Source: Fibrella rubiginis (GTDB taxonomy: Bacteria; Bacteroidota; Bacteroidia; Cytophagales; Spirosomataceae). From it: 64,000 bases of DNA. Location: the NCBI RefSeq assembly GCF_017353185.1, contig NZ_JAFMYV010000001.1, positions 248,001-312,000 of the forward strand, written 5' to 3'. Below the pieces are notes generated by a model that worked only from the letters and a program-made list of their open reading frames with translations, was not told the DNA's origin and made no database searches. Position numbers and translations under genes: made by a program. Every line of letters begins with the position of its first letter. The first letter of the stretch is position 1. Of this stretch, positions 44,550-52,039 are shown one piece after another.

Positions 44550-45170
44550 TCATACGCTAGTCATGGCGTAAACCACAATATTGACTCCAAATTTGGTGTT
44601 GTCTTCGGCCAGGAAACGCTTGTTGCGGAAGTCATAGTCCCACTCACAGCCGTAGTCTTTGTTACTGTAAAGCACGCCAATGCGTCCGTTAATGGTGATC
44701 GCTTTCAGGTAGTCGTGCACCAGGTCGTCGCCCCAGCCGTTCAGTTCAAACGAGGTAGTTGGGGGACCTTCCGGAAACTTGAAAAACGACGTGTAAAGTG
44801 GGTGGTTATTCGGGATCCTCTGCAACGCTTTTGGGCCGAACGTACGAGCCATCTCCTGCTCAAAGGACTTGGCAAACAACCCGTCGATGTCATGATTACA
44901 ATCGTCGACAAAGACGAAGCCACCATTCTGAACGTAGCGTTTGAAATGGTCGCGTTCCACCGTCGAAAACTCAACCAGTTTATGGCCACTTAGGTAACAG
45001 AAAGGATTACGAAACAGGTCGTTACTGTTCAGTTGCACCACCTTTTCAGCCTCCTCTATTGGTATTGTGGTATACTCAATCAACGAATGCAGCAGGTTAG
45101 CTGGCATTCGCTGATCGGTGTCCCAGTCGCCAGAGCTGTATTGAATGCGGGTAAAGCGGAACGGTTTCAA
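44550..45170 (-). CDS. DUF4159-family protein
   Basis: 206 residues, with no signal or membrane helix. The family's pattern is seen in the opening FRFTRIQYSSGDWDTD, in FVFVDDCNHD (an amidotransferase-like strand) and in the terminal NTKFGVNIVVYAMT. DUF4159 proteins often accompany MoxR/DUF58/BatA genes, as here; the biochemical role is unknown. It is the first gene of the island, and its promoter must lie in the AT-rich region 45171-45400, shared with the rhodopsin gene. Confidence 0.88.
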   Translation of the reverse strand: MKPFRFTRIQYSSGDWDTDQRMPANLLHSLIEYTTIPIEEAEKVVQLNSNDLFRNPFCYLSGHKLVEFSTVERDHFKRYVQNGGFVFVDDCNHDIDGLFAKSFEQEMARTFGPKALQRIPNNHPLYTSFFKFPEGPPTTSFELNGWGDDLVHDYLKAITINGRIGVLYSNKDYGCEWDYDFRNKRFLAEDNTKFGVNIVVYAMTSV

Positions 45171-45400
45171 GTTTTTTTTGCTGATAAGCCGCTAAAATTA
45201 GCACTTTAATTTTTCCGATACAGAAGTTGCATTACGAATAGTTACAGACTTAAAAATATAATTATTTAAATAATATTTAGTATCTAGAGTGTGTATTGTT
45301 TAAGTTTTTGACCAAAAGATTAAACAAAAATATTATCGAACGGGTTTGTCTCTGTGGAATTGCCTAATCAAACAAATCCCAATTTCTTATTCCTACCACT
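45171..45400. promoter_or_regulatory. AT-rich divergent promoter region between DUF4159 and rhodopsin
   Basis: 230 nt, visibly the most AT-rich stretch of the window. It must drive the DUF4159/MoxR island (minus) and the rhodopsin gene (plus). On the plus strand a TTTTTG at about 45305 followed by TATTATCG is only a loose match to the TTTG/TAnnTTTG pair. No hairpin or small gene was seen. Confidence 0.5.
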
Positions 45401-46198
45401 ATGCAAACTTTACTTCAATTCGCGTCTGTTCTGGTTGCAGACCTCGCGGCTGGCGATGTTGTCGGCTTCACGTTCTTTACGGGTTACATGGCCATGCTGG
45501 CTGCCTCTATCTTCTTCTTTATGGAGCGGAGTCAGGTAGATGGTAAGTGGAAAACGTCATTAGTCGTATCGGGTCTGATCACATTTATTGCTGCTGTGCA
45601 CTACTTCTACATGCGTGGTGTATGGCTGGAGACCCATACATCGCCAACTCAGTTCCGCTATATTGACTGGACGTTGACCGTGCCGTTGATGTGCGTAGAG
45701 TTTTACCTGCTCATCAAGCCATACGGCGGGAAAGCATCGACCCTTTACAAACTGGTTGCCTACTCCCTGTTAATGCTCGTGGCCGGGTATATTGGTGAGG
45801 CCATCCACCCAGAGCAAACCATCTTGTGGGGCATCATTTCAACGGTGGGTTACCTCGGCGTTATTTATGAAGCCACTGCCGGCGACGTGAAAAAAGTGGC
45901 CGACGCCTCGTCGAATCCTGAGGTAAGCAAGGCTGTTCGTTTGCTCCGCAACTTTGCCATTGTAGGTTGGGCTATTTATCCAATTGGCTATATGACCATG
46001 TCGGGCAATCTGCTGTCGGGTATGGGGCTGAACCTTGACTTAATCTACAACATTGCCGACGCGGTCAATAAAATTGGTTTCGGCTTGGTGGTGTATAGCG
46101 CTGCCATGGCGTCAACTCAAAATGAGCGTAGTCTGGAATCGGCCATCAGCGAGCGAATCATGAGCGGACAAACGGCTGGCCGTGCTGCTAAAGTCTGA
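45401..46198 (+). CDS. Proteorhodopsin-type light-driven proton pump (green type, with carotenoid-window glycine)
   Basis: 265 residues with seven membrane helices. Numbers in brackets are for the green proteorhodopsin GPR. Helix C has the proton-pump triad Asp89 (97), Thr93 (101), Glu100 (108) in RYIDWTLTVPLMCVEF. The tuning position is Met97 (105), which predicts green absorption. His67 (75) pairs with the Asp. Retinal binds Lys224 (231) in DAVNKIGFG. In helix E, LWGIISTVGYLG places Gly144 where GPR has Phe152 and bacteriorhodopsin has Trp138. In xanthorhodopsin this position is Gly and opens a side window for a carotenoid antenna. No retinal or carotenoid synthesis gene is adjacent. The motifs are seen; pumping and antenna binding are inferred. 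Confidence 0.96.
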   Translation: MQTLLQFASVLVADLAAGDVVGFTFFTGYMAMLAASIFFFMERSQVDGKWKTSLVVSGLITFIAAVHYFYMRGVWLETHTSPTQFRYIDWTLTVPLMCVEFYLLIKPYGGKASTLYKLVAYSLLMLVAGYIGEAIHPEQTILWGIISTVGYLGVIYEATAGDVKKVADASSNPEVSKAVRLLRNFAIVGWAIYPIGYMTMSGNLLSGMGLNLDLIYNIADAVNKIGFGLVVYSAAMASTQNERSLESAISERIMSGQTAGRAAKV

Positions 46199-46215
46199 TT
46201 ACAGCCTTCATTCAA

Positions 46216-46256
46216 CAGCAAAACCCGACCATGATGGTCGGGTTTTGCTGTTTTAT
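46216..46256 (+). terminator. Rho-independent terminator of the rhodopsin gene
   Basis: A perfect 16-bp stem, CAGCAAAACCCGACCA and its complement, with loop TGA, begins 17 nt after the rhodopsin stop and is followed by TTTTATATAT. The tail on the minus strand is less T-rich, so it mainly ends the plus-strand transcript, but it lies next to the convergent end of the topoisomerase gene (46283). Confidence 0.92.
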
Positions 46257-46282
46257 ATATAGTAGACTGCTAACCAGCGGCA

Positions 46283-47347
46283 TCAGCGTTGTTTGGTGCG
46301 ATCGTTTAAAAACGACAGCAATAGTTTTTCAACGCCATCCAGGCCATGCGGCGACGTTTGCCGATAGCGGTTGCGATGCTGAATATACGGATTGAGGTCG
46401 GCGCATTCATAAGCGTCCAGTACTTCCGGGTGCACGTAGTGTTTGCGACAAACGGTACGGGTGTTGCCTAACCGATGCGATACCTCATCAAGCACGGTGT
46501 TCACATTTTTCTTCGCTTCCTTTTCCGTGGTAAACGGCCCCATCTCTACCAGTAGTCGTAAGGCGTTGGTTGTACCGGCCCAGGTGCGAAAATCTTTGGC
46601 CGAAAACTCGTCGCCCATGGTTTCGTGCAGGTAATCGTTCACCATCCCCGAATCGATGGGGTGGCGGTCACCGGCATCATCGATGTACTGGAACAACTCT
46701 TTTCCCGGGATGTCGCGGCACGCTTTCACCAGCTTAGCCAGGCGTTTGTCATGCAGCGTGATGTCGTGATAGATGCCTTTTTTACCCTTGAAACTAAACC
46801 GGACGTCTTTGTCGGTTGCTTTCACATGCCGGTCTTTGAGCGTGGTAAGACCATAGGAGCCATACTCTTTTTCGTAGGCGGCATTACCCACCCGAATCAA
46901 AGTTTGTTCCATCACGCTAAGGGCAATAGCGATCACCTTCTCGCGCGAAAGGTCAGGCTTGCTCAGGTCTTCGTGCAGGCGTTTGCGTAGCTGAGGCAAC
47001 TTTTCGCCAAACGCCTCCATCCGGTAAAACTTAGTCTCACTCCTGATAGCATTCCAGTTGGTGTGGTAGCGATACTGCTTCCGCCCTTTGGCGTCTACGC
47101 CCGTTGCCTGCAGATGACCATTTGGTTTCGGGCAAATCCAGACATGCTCGTAGGCGGGGGGTAATGCCATACGCCGGATTCGCTCCAGCGTAGACTCATC
47201 GTCGACAAGTTGCCCTTTGTGATCGAGGTAGTCGTAATGATCGCCATTTTGTCGGCGCGAGAGGCCCGGCATCGTGTCGCTAACGTAAACAAGTTTGGCC
47301 GCCCGAGCCACTTTAGCCGGGTCCTGCGCCAATTCTAAAAGGTTCAT
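46283..47347 (-). CDS. DNA topoisomerase IB (poxvirus/bacterial type)
   Basis: 354 residues from the ATG at 47347 (MNLLELAQDP); the frame is open 17 codons further upstream. An N-terminal TopIB domain (about 25-80) is followed by the catalytic domain with the expected residues: Arg in RVGNAAYEKEYGSYGLTTL, the Lys in the following loop, Arg in KDFRTWAGT, and the His/Tyr in RKHYVHPEVLDAY. The Tyr of the last motif forms the 3'-phosphotyrosine link to DNA. The enzyme relaxes positive and negative supercoils. Top1B of this kind is scattered in bacteria and is not essential where studied. Confidence 0.93.
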   Translation of the reverse strand: MNLLELAQDPAKVARAAKLVYVSDTMPGLSRRQNGDHYDYLDHKGQLVDDESTLERIRRMALPPAYEHVWICPKPNGHLQATGVDAKGRKQYRYHTNWNAIRSETKFYRMEAFGEKLPQLRKRLHEDLSKPDLSREKVIAIALSVMEQTLIRVGNAAYEKEYGSYGLTTLKDRHVKATDKDVRFSFKGKKGIYHDITLHDKRLAKLVKACRDIPGKELFQYIDDAGDRHPIDSGMVNDYLHETMGDEFSAKDFRTWAGTTNALRLLVEMGPFTTEKEAKKNVNTVLDEVSHRLGNTRTVCRKHYVHPEVLDAYECADLNPYIQHRNRYRQTSPHGLDGVEKLLLSFLNDRTKQR

Positions 47348-47373
47348 AGGGATTGTTGCGTGTAAGCCTGACT

Positions 47374-47393
47374 GTATATAAACAGCTATATAC
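47374..47393. promoter_or_regulatory. Small AT-rich inverted repeat upstream of topoisomerase IB
   Basis: GTATATA (47374-47380) and TATATAC (47387-47393) form an inverted repeat around AACAGC, 27 nt before the topoisomerase start. It could be an operator or part of the promoter of that gene; it could also be chance in AT-rich sequence. Confidence 0.3.
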
Positions 47394-47516
47394 CACAACC
47401 CGCCGGCTGCTGATGAGGTTTGGCGCGGTAAATAAGATTTCGCCTGTGTACCTGCGTATCGTATGCGATCCTAACTTGCCTGTTAGTAGCCCCACCAGCT
47501 AACCATCAATTAATAA

Positions 47517-48194
47517 ATGACGACCCTATACCAGCGCCTCAAAGAAAAAAAAGTCACCTTCAAACACGTCTGCGAAGTAGGCGTTTATGTGCCAACTGTA
47601 TCCAATATTGGTGATTTTATCAAGGATGGCATAGCCGCCACATTGGTCGAAGCAGACCCAGATGTTGCGGTTGATATAGCCATTTATTTTAGCAGGTATA
47701 ACATACTTGTTCATCCCGTTGCCATGTGGGATTATAACGGTACGCTACAGCTGTCTAAAGCTGCTGCATCCACATTTGTGTCGGCGTTGGCGTCGAGTCC
47801 CGCGCTCGAAAACGATGGGTTTCAGGTAGCTACAGGCGCTACGTTTGATGTGCCCTGCAAGCGGTTTTCAGAGATAGATACAGGTGCTTTTGACCTGTTG
47901 AGCATTGATATTGAAGGAAGTGAATGGTATGTGCTGAAATACATGATCAGCCGACCTAACGTTATTTCGATAGAAACCCACGGCAAATTCTACGTTAATC
48001 CATTCATAAAGGAAATCAGGCAATGGATGCAGGCCAATGATTACATTATCTGGTATAAAGACCGTAGCGACAGCGTGTATATAAAGCGTAATTTTTTTGT
48101 GGTGAGTGGCTACGAAAAAATAGCATTGGGGCTAAAAAACACCTGGCTCAACCTACGTCGGCAGAAACGGCATTTCAGAAAATTAATGCGCTAA
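47517..48194 (+). CDS. FkbM-family SAM-dependent methyltransferase
   Basis: 225 residues. The fold matches the FkbM methyltransferase: a glycine-containing first strand (VCEVGVYVPTV), an acidic end of strand two (TLVEADPDV), and the motif FDLLSIDIEGSEWYVL, with VISIETHGKF after it. These enzymes O-methylate sugars or polyketide hydroxyls. The gene is alone between topoisomerase IB and a membrane protein and looks more AT-rich than its neighbours by eye, which may mean transfer. Its 3' end overlaps the next minus-strand gene by 12 nt. Confidence 0.85.
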   Translation: MTTLYQRLKEKKVTFKHVCEVGVYVPTVSNIGDFIKDGIAATLVEADPDVAVDIAIYFSRYNILVHPVAMWDYNGTLQLSKAAASTFVSALASSPALENDGFQVATGATFDVPCKRFSEIDTGAFDLLSIDIEGSEWYVLKYMISRPNVISIETHGKFYVNPFIKEIRQWMQANDYIIWYKDRSDSVYIKRNFFVVSGYEKIALGLKNTWLNLRRQKRHFRKLMR

Positions 48195-48773
48195 TCTGGC
48201 TGTCCGCGCAGCCTTGCCAAAACTGAGTAAGCCAAGGGCTAACAAATAATGGTAGGCATCGGTGGGATGAATGGGCAGGGCTACCTTATCTACTTTGGTA
48301 GCCAGGGCCATTAACATCACGGCTACAACAATCCACACCGCCCAACGCTGCTGACGCAATAAGGCGAAAACAGCCAGCAGCATCACGAGCAGAATACCCA
48401 GGGCGGGTACTACCGGCGCAAACACGCGAATGGTGGGCAAAAAAAGCAGTACAAATACAACCACACCTACCACCAGCGTACTCCCAAAGATGAGTGGGGT
48501 GGCGGGCTTTAGCCTGGTTTGAGCATAAACAGCCACTACCAGACAGACTACCCCCAGGCTGCCCGCCAACTTGGTCAATGACTGATGCAACGGCTCCAGG
48601 GCGACCAGACCACCGAACGTGAAAACCCCCACCAGCGCGGCCAATGAGATGGTTAGAAAGAAGAAACCCCAGAGGATTCGATTGAAAAAAGGGAGCCGTT
48701 GAAACGACGTGGCGTAGACACCCAAACCCGTGGCGGCCAGTACCGCATCGGAGAGCATATGCGAAAGAACCAT
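48183..48773 (-). CDS. Polytopic membrane protein of unknown function
   Basis: 196 residues from the ATG at 48773 (MVLSHMLSDAVLAATG); the frame continues upstream to 48893, but that part overlaps sucD. Six or seven membrane helices with an even spacing and few charged residues. The opening SHMLSDAVLAATGLGVYA and the ending HPTDAYHYLLALGLLSFGKAAR might be diagnostic, but I do not recognise the family with confidence. It is divergent from sucD and convergent with the FkbM gene. Confidence 0.6.
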   Translation of the reverse strand: MVLSHMLSDAVLAATGLGVYATSFQRLPFFNRILWGFFFLTISLAALVGVFTFGGLVALEPLHQSLTKLAGSLGVVCLVVAVYAQTRLKPATPLIFGSTLVVGVVVFVLLFLPTIRVFAPVVPALGILLVMLLAVFALLRQQRWAVWIVVAVMLMALATKVDKVALPIHPTDAYHYLLALGLLSFGKAARTARLAH

Positions 48774-48865
48774 AGCGGAAGGTAATGTTTTTCGGTCTAC
48801 TTTTACGCCTCTTTTAGCAGAATATAACGTCAACGCGAAGGCATCGCCTACGATCCACGAACAGC

Positions 48866-49741
48866 ATGAGCGTACTAGTAAACAAGGACTCAAAAGTGAT
48901 AGTACAGGGCTTTACAGGCTCTGAAGGCTCTTTTCACGCCCAACAGATGATTGAATACGGCACCAACGTAGTGGGTGGCGTAACACCGGGGAAAGGCGGA
49001 CAATCGCACCTCGATCGTCCCGTGTTCAACACGGTCCGGGAGGCCGTTGAGAAAGCAGGCGCCGACACGTCGATCATCTTTGTGCCGCCCGCATTTGCCG
49101 CCGACGCGATCATGGAAGCAACCGACGCCGGTATCAAAGTGATCATCTGCATCACAGAGGGTATTCCTACCGAAGACATGGTAGGCGTGAAGGCATTTAT
49201 GAAAGGGAAAGCCGCCCGCCTCATTGGCCCCAACTGTCCCGGCGTGATGACCGCCGGTGAATGTAAGGTGGGCATCATGCCTGCGTTCATTTTCCAGAAA
49301 GGTAAAGTCGGCATCGTCTCGAAGTCGGGTACGCTTACTTACGAAGCTGTTGACCAACTGACCAAGGCCGGTTTGGGCCAAACCACAGCTATCGGCATTG
49401 GTGGCGACCCCATTATTGGCACAACTACGAAGGAAGCTGTTGAGTTGCTCATGAACGACCCCGAAACCGAAGCCATCGTTATGATTGGCGAAATTGGTGG
49501 GGGTATGGAAGCCGAAGCTGCCCGCTGGATCAAAGCTGATGGTAACCGCAAACCCGTCGTAGGATTTATTGCGGGCCAAACCGCACCGAAAGGTCGCCGG
49601 ATGGGGCATGCCGGTGCCATTGTCGGTGGTGCCGATGATACGGCCGCTGCCAAAATGGCCATTATGCGGGAGTGCGGTATCCACGTGGTCGAATCGCCCG
49701 CCATGATCGGCGACACCATGCTGAAAGCACTAGGGAAGTAA
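48866..49741 (+). CDS. sucD: Succinate-CoA ligase alpha subunit
   Basis: 291 residues, the normal length. The CoA-binding domain is at the start ([19 protein letters not shown]...GGVTPGKGG), and the ligase domain carries the phosphorylated histidine in [13 protein letters not shown]. It is the alpha subunit of the TCA-cycle enzyme that makes ATP or GTP from succinyl-CoA; the beta subunit sucC is not in the window. Followed by a repeat-rich leader and the DUF4271 gene. Confidence 0.97.
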   Translation: MSVLVNKDSKVIVQGFTGSEGSFHAQQMIEYGTNVVGGVTPGKGGQSHLDRPVFNTVREAVEKAGADTSIIFVPPAFAADAIMEATDAGIKVIICITEGIPTEDMVGVKAFMKGKAARLIGPNCPGVMTAGECKVGIMPAFIFQKGKVGIVSKSGTLTYEAVDQLTKAGLGQTTAIGIGGDPIIGTTTKEAVELLMNDPETEAIVMIGEIGGGMEAEAARWIKADGNRKPVVGFIAGQTAPKGRRMGHAGAIVGGADDTAAAKMAIMRECGIHVVESPAMIGDTMLKALGK

Positions 49742-49744
49742 AAT

Positions 49745-49914
49745 TAGCGAATGAGTGAATGAGCGAACGAGTGAAAGAGCGACTGATTGACTTCTGCAAA
49801 GGAGTACCGGCAAATGCAGACAGCTATGCCATCCCTCATTCACTTGTTCGTTCATTCGCTTGTTTGCTCTTTTTTTTATTCGCTCATTCACTCATTCACT
49901 CATTCACTCATTGT
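49745..49914. repeat. Inverted and tandem 'GAATGAGTGAATGAGCG' repeat spanning a gene start
   Basis: The left part 49745-49786 is made of GAATGAGTGAATGAGCGAACGAGTGAAAGAGCG-type words. The right part 49833-49914 is its imperfect complement and contains tandem TCATTCAC units (49885-49912). The word GTGAAAGAGCGA is shared with the repeat at 7644-7718. The segment starts 3 nt after the sucD stop and supplies the first 55 or so codons of the next gene. Confidence 0.8.
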
Positions 49915-51027
49915 GCCTTCGCTCAAGGCCGTCGGGAGGGCGTCGGTCCCGAACAACGGTATTTTCCCGTCCACGATATTCAGGCCGATCTGCTGGTTTA
50001 CGATGAAGCCTTTAAAACGTACGTTCCTTATATTATAGAACAGCATGCGGGCGAACAGGCACTGAGCGCGTACGTCGACATAGAAAGTAACCGGCGCTAT
50101 AAGTTGCTGTTGCAAAGTCAGGCCGACGGCTTTCTTTTTATCGAAGCTGCCCTACGCCGCAAGTGCCCCGCCGGGCAATGGCTTGTGCTTGACCTCGACA
50201 GCCTGTTTCAGGTGTACAAAAAACCGCAGCTTTTCATCACGCTTTACGGTGCTGCCGGAGCCGGAAACTGGCAGGCATACATTGGCCACCCACGGTCGGC
50301 GGCGGGGCAAACAATCCGGCTTAATGATGATTTGCTCAGCGTACGTCCCCGCGGTTTTTCGGGCTTTGTCAGCTTTTTCAGCGCGGGTTTACTCTTTCTG
50401 CTGGCCGTACACGCTTTCCTGATCAGCTTTTTTCGGCGGGCCTTTCAAACGTTCTACAACCCAGTCAATCTGATTACTGCTGACCCACCCGATGAATCTT
50501 TCCTGATTAATAGACCTCTGGGCCGGGTATCTATGGCATTTGCGCTGGCGTTAAGCTTTAGCATGGCCTTCCTGTTTATGTATGTGCAGCACCTGAACAT
50601 AAACCTGTTTGGAATGGCCACTTTGTTGCCACGCGAACCAGGCTTTGGTACCATTGTGCTTAGCTATGGCGTCATCAGCGGGCTTATTTTTCTGGCTCTG
50701 TTGGGTAAGTATGTTTTTATTGCTGCCGTGGGCAGCCTGTATAAATTCGACGCCATTGTAAACCTGCATTATTTCCGGGTACTTCAGTCGTCGCTGTTAT
50801 TCATCACATCGTTAGTTATCATCGTATCCGCAGTTAATCCTCATCAGTCCATAAATGTGCCGGTTAGTTATGTGCTGCTGCCGTTCGTAGGGTTCTACCT
50901 GGCGCGCCTTGCCTGGCTTTATGTAACCCTGGTGGGCCAACTGCCGGTCAAAAATCTATATTTATTTTCCTACCTTTGTATCGTAGAATTGATTCCTCTC
51001 GTTGTCGGTATTCGCTTTGCCGTTTGA
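49759..51027 (+). CDS. DUF4271-family membrane protein
   Basis: 422 residues. The core begins at about residue 57 (YFPVHDIQADLLVYDEAFKTYVPYI), which is the usual mature start in this family; a signal peptide precedes it (LLFFLFAHSLIHSFTHCAFA, cut after Ala55). That leader is read from the repeat at 49745-49914, and no other obvious start is available, so the start codon is uncertain. An N-terminal beta-rich domain (60-200) is followed by about seven or eight membrane helices. DUF4271 genes commonly stand next to hemD in Bacteroidota, as here. The function is unknown. Confidence 0.85.
   Translation: MSERVKERLIDFCKGVPANADSYAIPHSLVRSFACLLFFLFAHSLIHSFTHCAFAQGRREGVGPEQRYFPVHDIQADLLVYDEAFKTYVPYIIEQHAGEQALSAYVDIESNRRYKLLLQSQADGFLFIEAALRRKCPAGQWLVLDLDSLFQVYKKPQLFITLYGAAGAGNWQAYIGHPRSAAGQTIRLNDDLLSVRPRGFSGFVSFFSAGLLFLLAVHAFLISFFRRAFQTFYNPVNLITADPPDESFLINRPLGRVSMAFALALSFSMAFLFMYVQHLNINLFGMATLLPREPGFGTIVLSYGVISGLIFLALLGKYVFIAAVGSLYKFDAIVNLHYFRVLQSSLLFITSLVIIVSAVNPHQSINVPVSYVLLPFVGFYLARLAWLYVTLVGQLPVKNLYLFSYLCIVELIPLVVGIRFAV
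50971..50978 (+). promoter_or_regulatory. Possible internal -7 element (TACCTTTG) for hemD
   Basis: A TAnnTTTG match lies near the 3' end of the DUF4271 gene, about 125 nt before the hemD start. It could give hemD its own transcript. No -33 box was identified and the match may be coding chance. Confidence 0.25.
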
Positions 51028-51102
51028 CGAGTGCTTGCTGTTTAACCCGTTCCTATCTCCACGCCCAGCAAGCCGGAATGCTTAAAAACTGAGTTAGATT
51101 CA

Positions 51103-51888
51103 ATGAGCCAAACCAGCACTCAGCCCGCCGAAGACCGTCTGACGAAAGTCACCCAGATTTTAGTTACCCAAGCCAAGCCCACCGACGACAAATCGCCTTA
51201 TTTCGAGTTAGCCTCTAAGTACAACCTCACCGTCGATTTCCGTCCGTTTATTCAAATTCAGGGCGTGGCGTTCAAAGACTTCCGGCGGCAGAAAATTAAT
51301 ATCCTTGAGCATACGGCTATTATTTTCACCAGCCGTAATGCCATTGATAACTTCTTTCGAATCTGTCAGGAAGGGCGAATTGAGGTACCGATTGATATGA
51401 AGTACTTCTGTATTTCGGAACAGACGGCCAATTACCTGCAGAAGTATATCGTGATTCGGAAGCGGAAGATCTTTTCGGGTACTAAAACGGCCAAAGAACT
51501 CTTCGACCTGATTCGGAAACACAAGACGGAGAAATTCCTCTTTCCCTGCTCGAACATCCGCAGCAACGACATTCCTGATTTCATGGACACGGGTGGCCTG
51601 CAACTAACCGAGGCTGTGATGTATGAAACGGTAGCTACTGATCTGGCTGATCTGGCCGTGGCGCAGTACGACATTATTGCGTTCTTCAGCCCGTCGGGGG
51701 TGGCCTCGCTAATGAGCAACTTTCCCGACTATAAGCAGAACGGTACCCGGATGGCGGCCTTCGGCCCCACTACCGCTAAAGCAATCATTGACGCTGGATT
51801 GACCCTCGATATTGAAGCACCACTACCGAATGCACCCTCAATGACGGGGGCGTTGGACCTCTACATCCGTAAAGCCAACAATCTATAA
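51103..51888 (+). CDS. hemD: Uroporphyrinogen-III synthase
   Basis: 261 residues with the HemD two-domain pattern: an N-terminal ITQ-type strand (ILVTQAKPTDDKSPYFELA), the IIFTSRNAIDNFF segment, and in the second domain DIIAFFSPSGVASL and a terminal AAFGPTTAKAI. The enzyme cyclises hydroxymethylbilane with ring-D inversion, giving uroporphyrinogen III for heme. Sequence conservation in the family is low and the call rests on these motifs and on the DUF4271 neighbour. Confidence 0.9.
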   Translation: MSQTSTQPAEDRLTKVTQILVTQAKPTDDKSPYFELASKYNLTVDFRPFIQIQGVAFKDFRRQKINILEHTAIIFTSRNAIDNFFRICQEGRIEVPIDMKYFCISEQTANYLQKYIVIRKRKIFSGTKTAKELFDLIRKHKTEKFLFPCSNIRSNDIPDFMDTGGLQLTEAVMYETVATDLADLAVAQYDIIAFFSPSGVASLMSNFPDYKQNGTRMAAFGPTTAKAIIDAGLTLDIEAPLPNAPSMTGALDLYIRKANNL

Positions 51889-51912
51889 CCATTTGGCGTT
51901 GTTCTGCAACGT

Positions 51913-51963
51913 AAGCCGAGACCTAAGGGTATATGTAACAGCCCTCGGTTTCGGCTTCTTTTT
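51913..51963 (+). terminator. Terminator-like hairpin after hemD
   Basis: AAGCCGAGACCTAAGGG (51913-51929) pairs with CCCTCGGTTTCGGCTT (51942-51957), with two or three mismatches or a bulge, and is followed by CTTTTTGG. It lies 25 nt after the hemD stop and ends the DUF4271-hemD transcript before porP. Confidence 0.8.
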
Positions 51964-52039
51964 GGTCAATATTTTGCGTTTTCGTGCGTTAATCTGGTAA
52001 TTCGGTGCCAGGCGCACACAGCCCGAAATTCTCGCTTAT

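Noticed and set aside
45280..45400. Assigned promoter for the rhodopsin gene
   Set aside because: TTTTTG and TATTATCG lie at about the right spacing but the second differs at key positions from TAnnTTTG, so I reported only an AT-rich promoter region.
48774..48893. 40-codon extension of the minus-strand membrane protein
   Set aside because: It overlaps the sucD start, and MVLSHMLSDAVLAATG is a better membrane-protein start.
49787..50038. Alternative frame over the start of the DUF4271 gene (MTSAKEYRQMQTAMPSLIHL)
   Set aside because: It gives a similar Ser/His/Leu leader from the same repeat, but it leaves the conserved frame and ends early.
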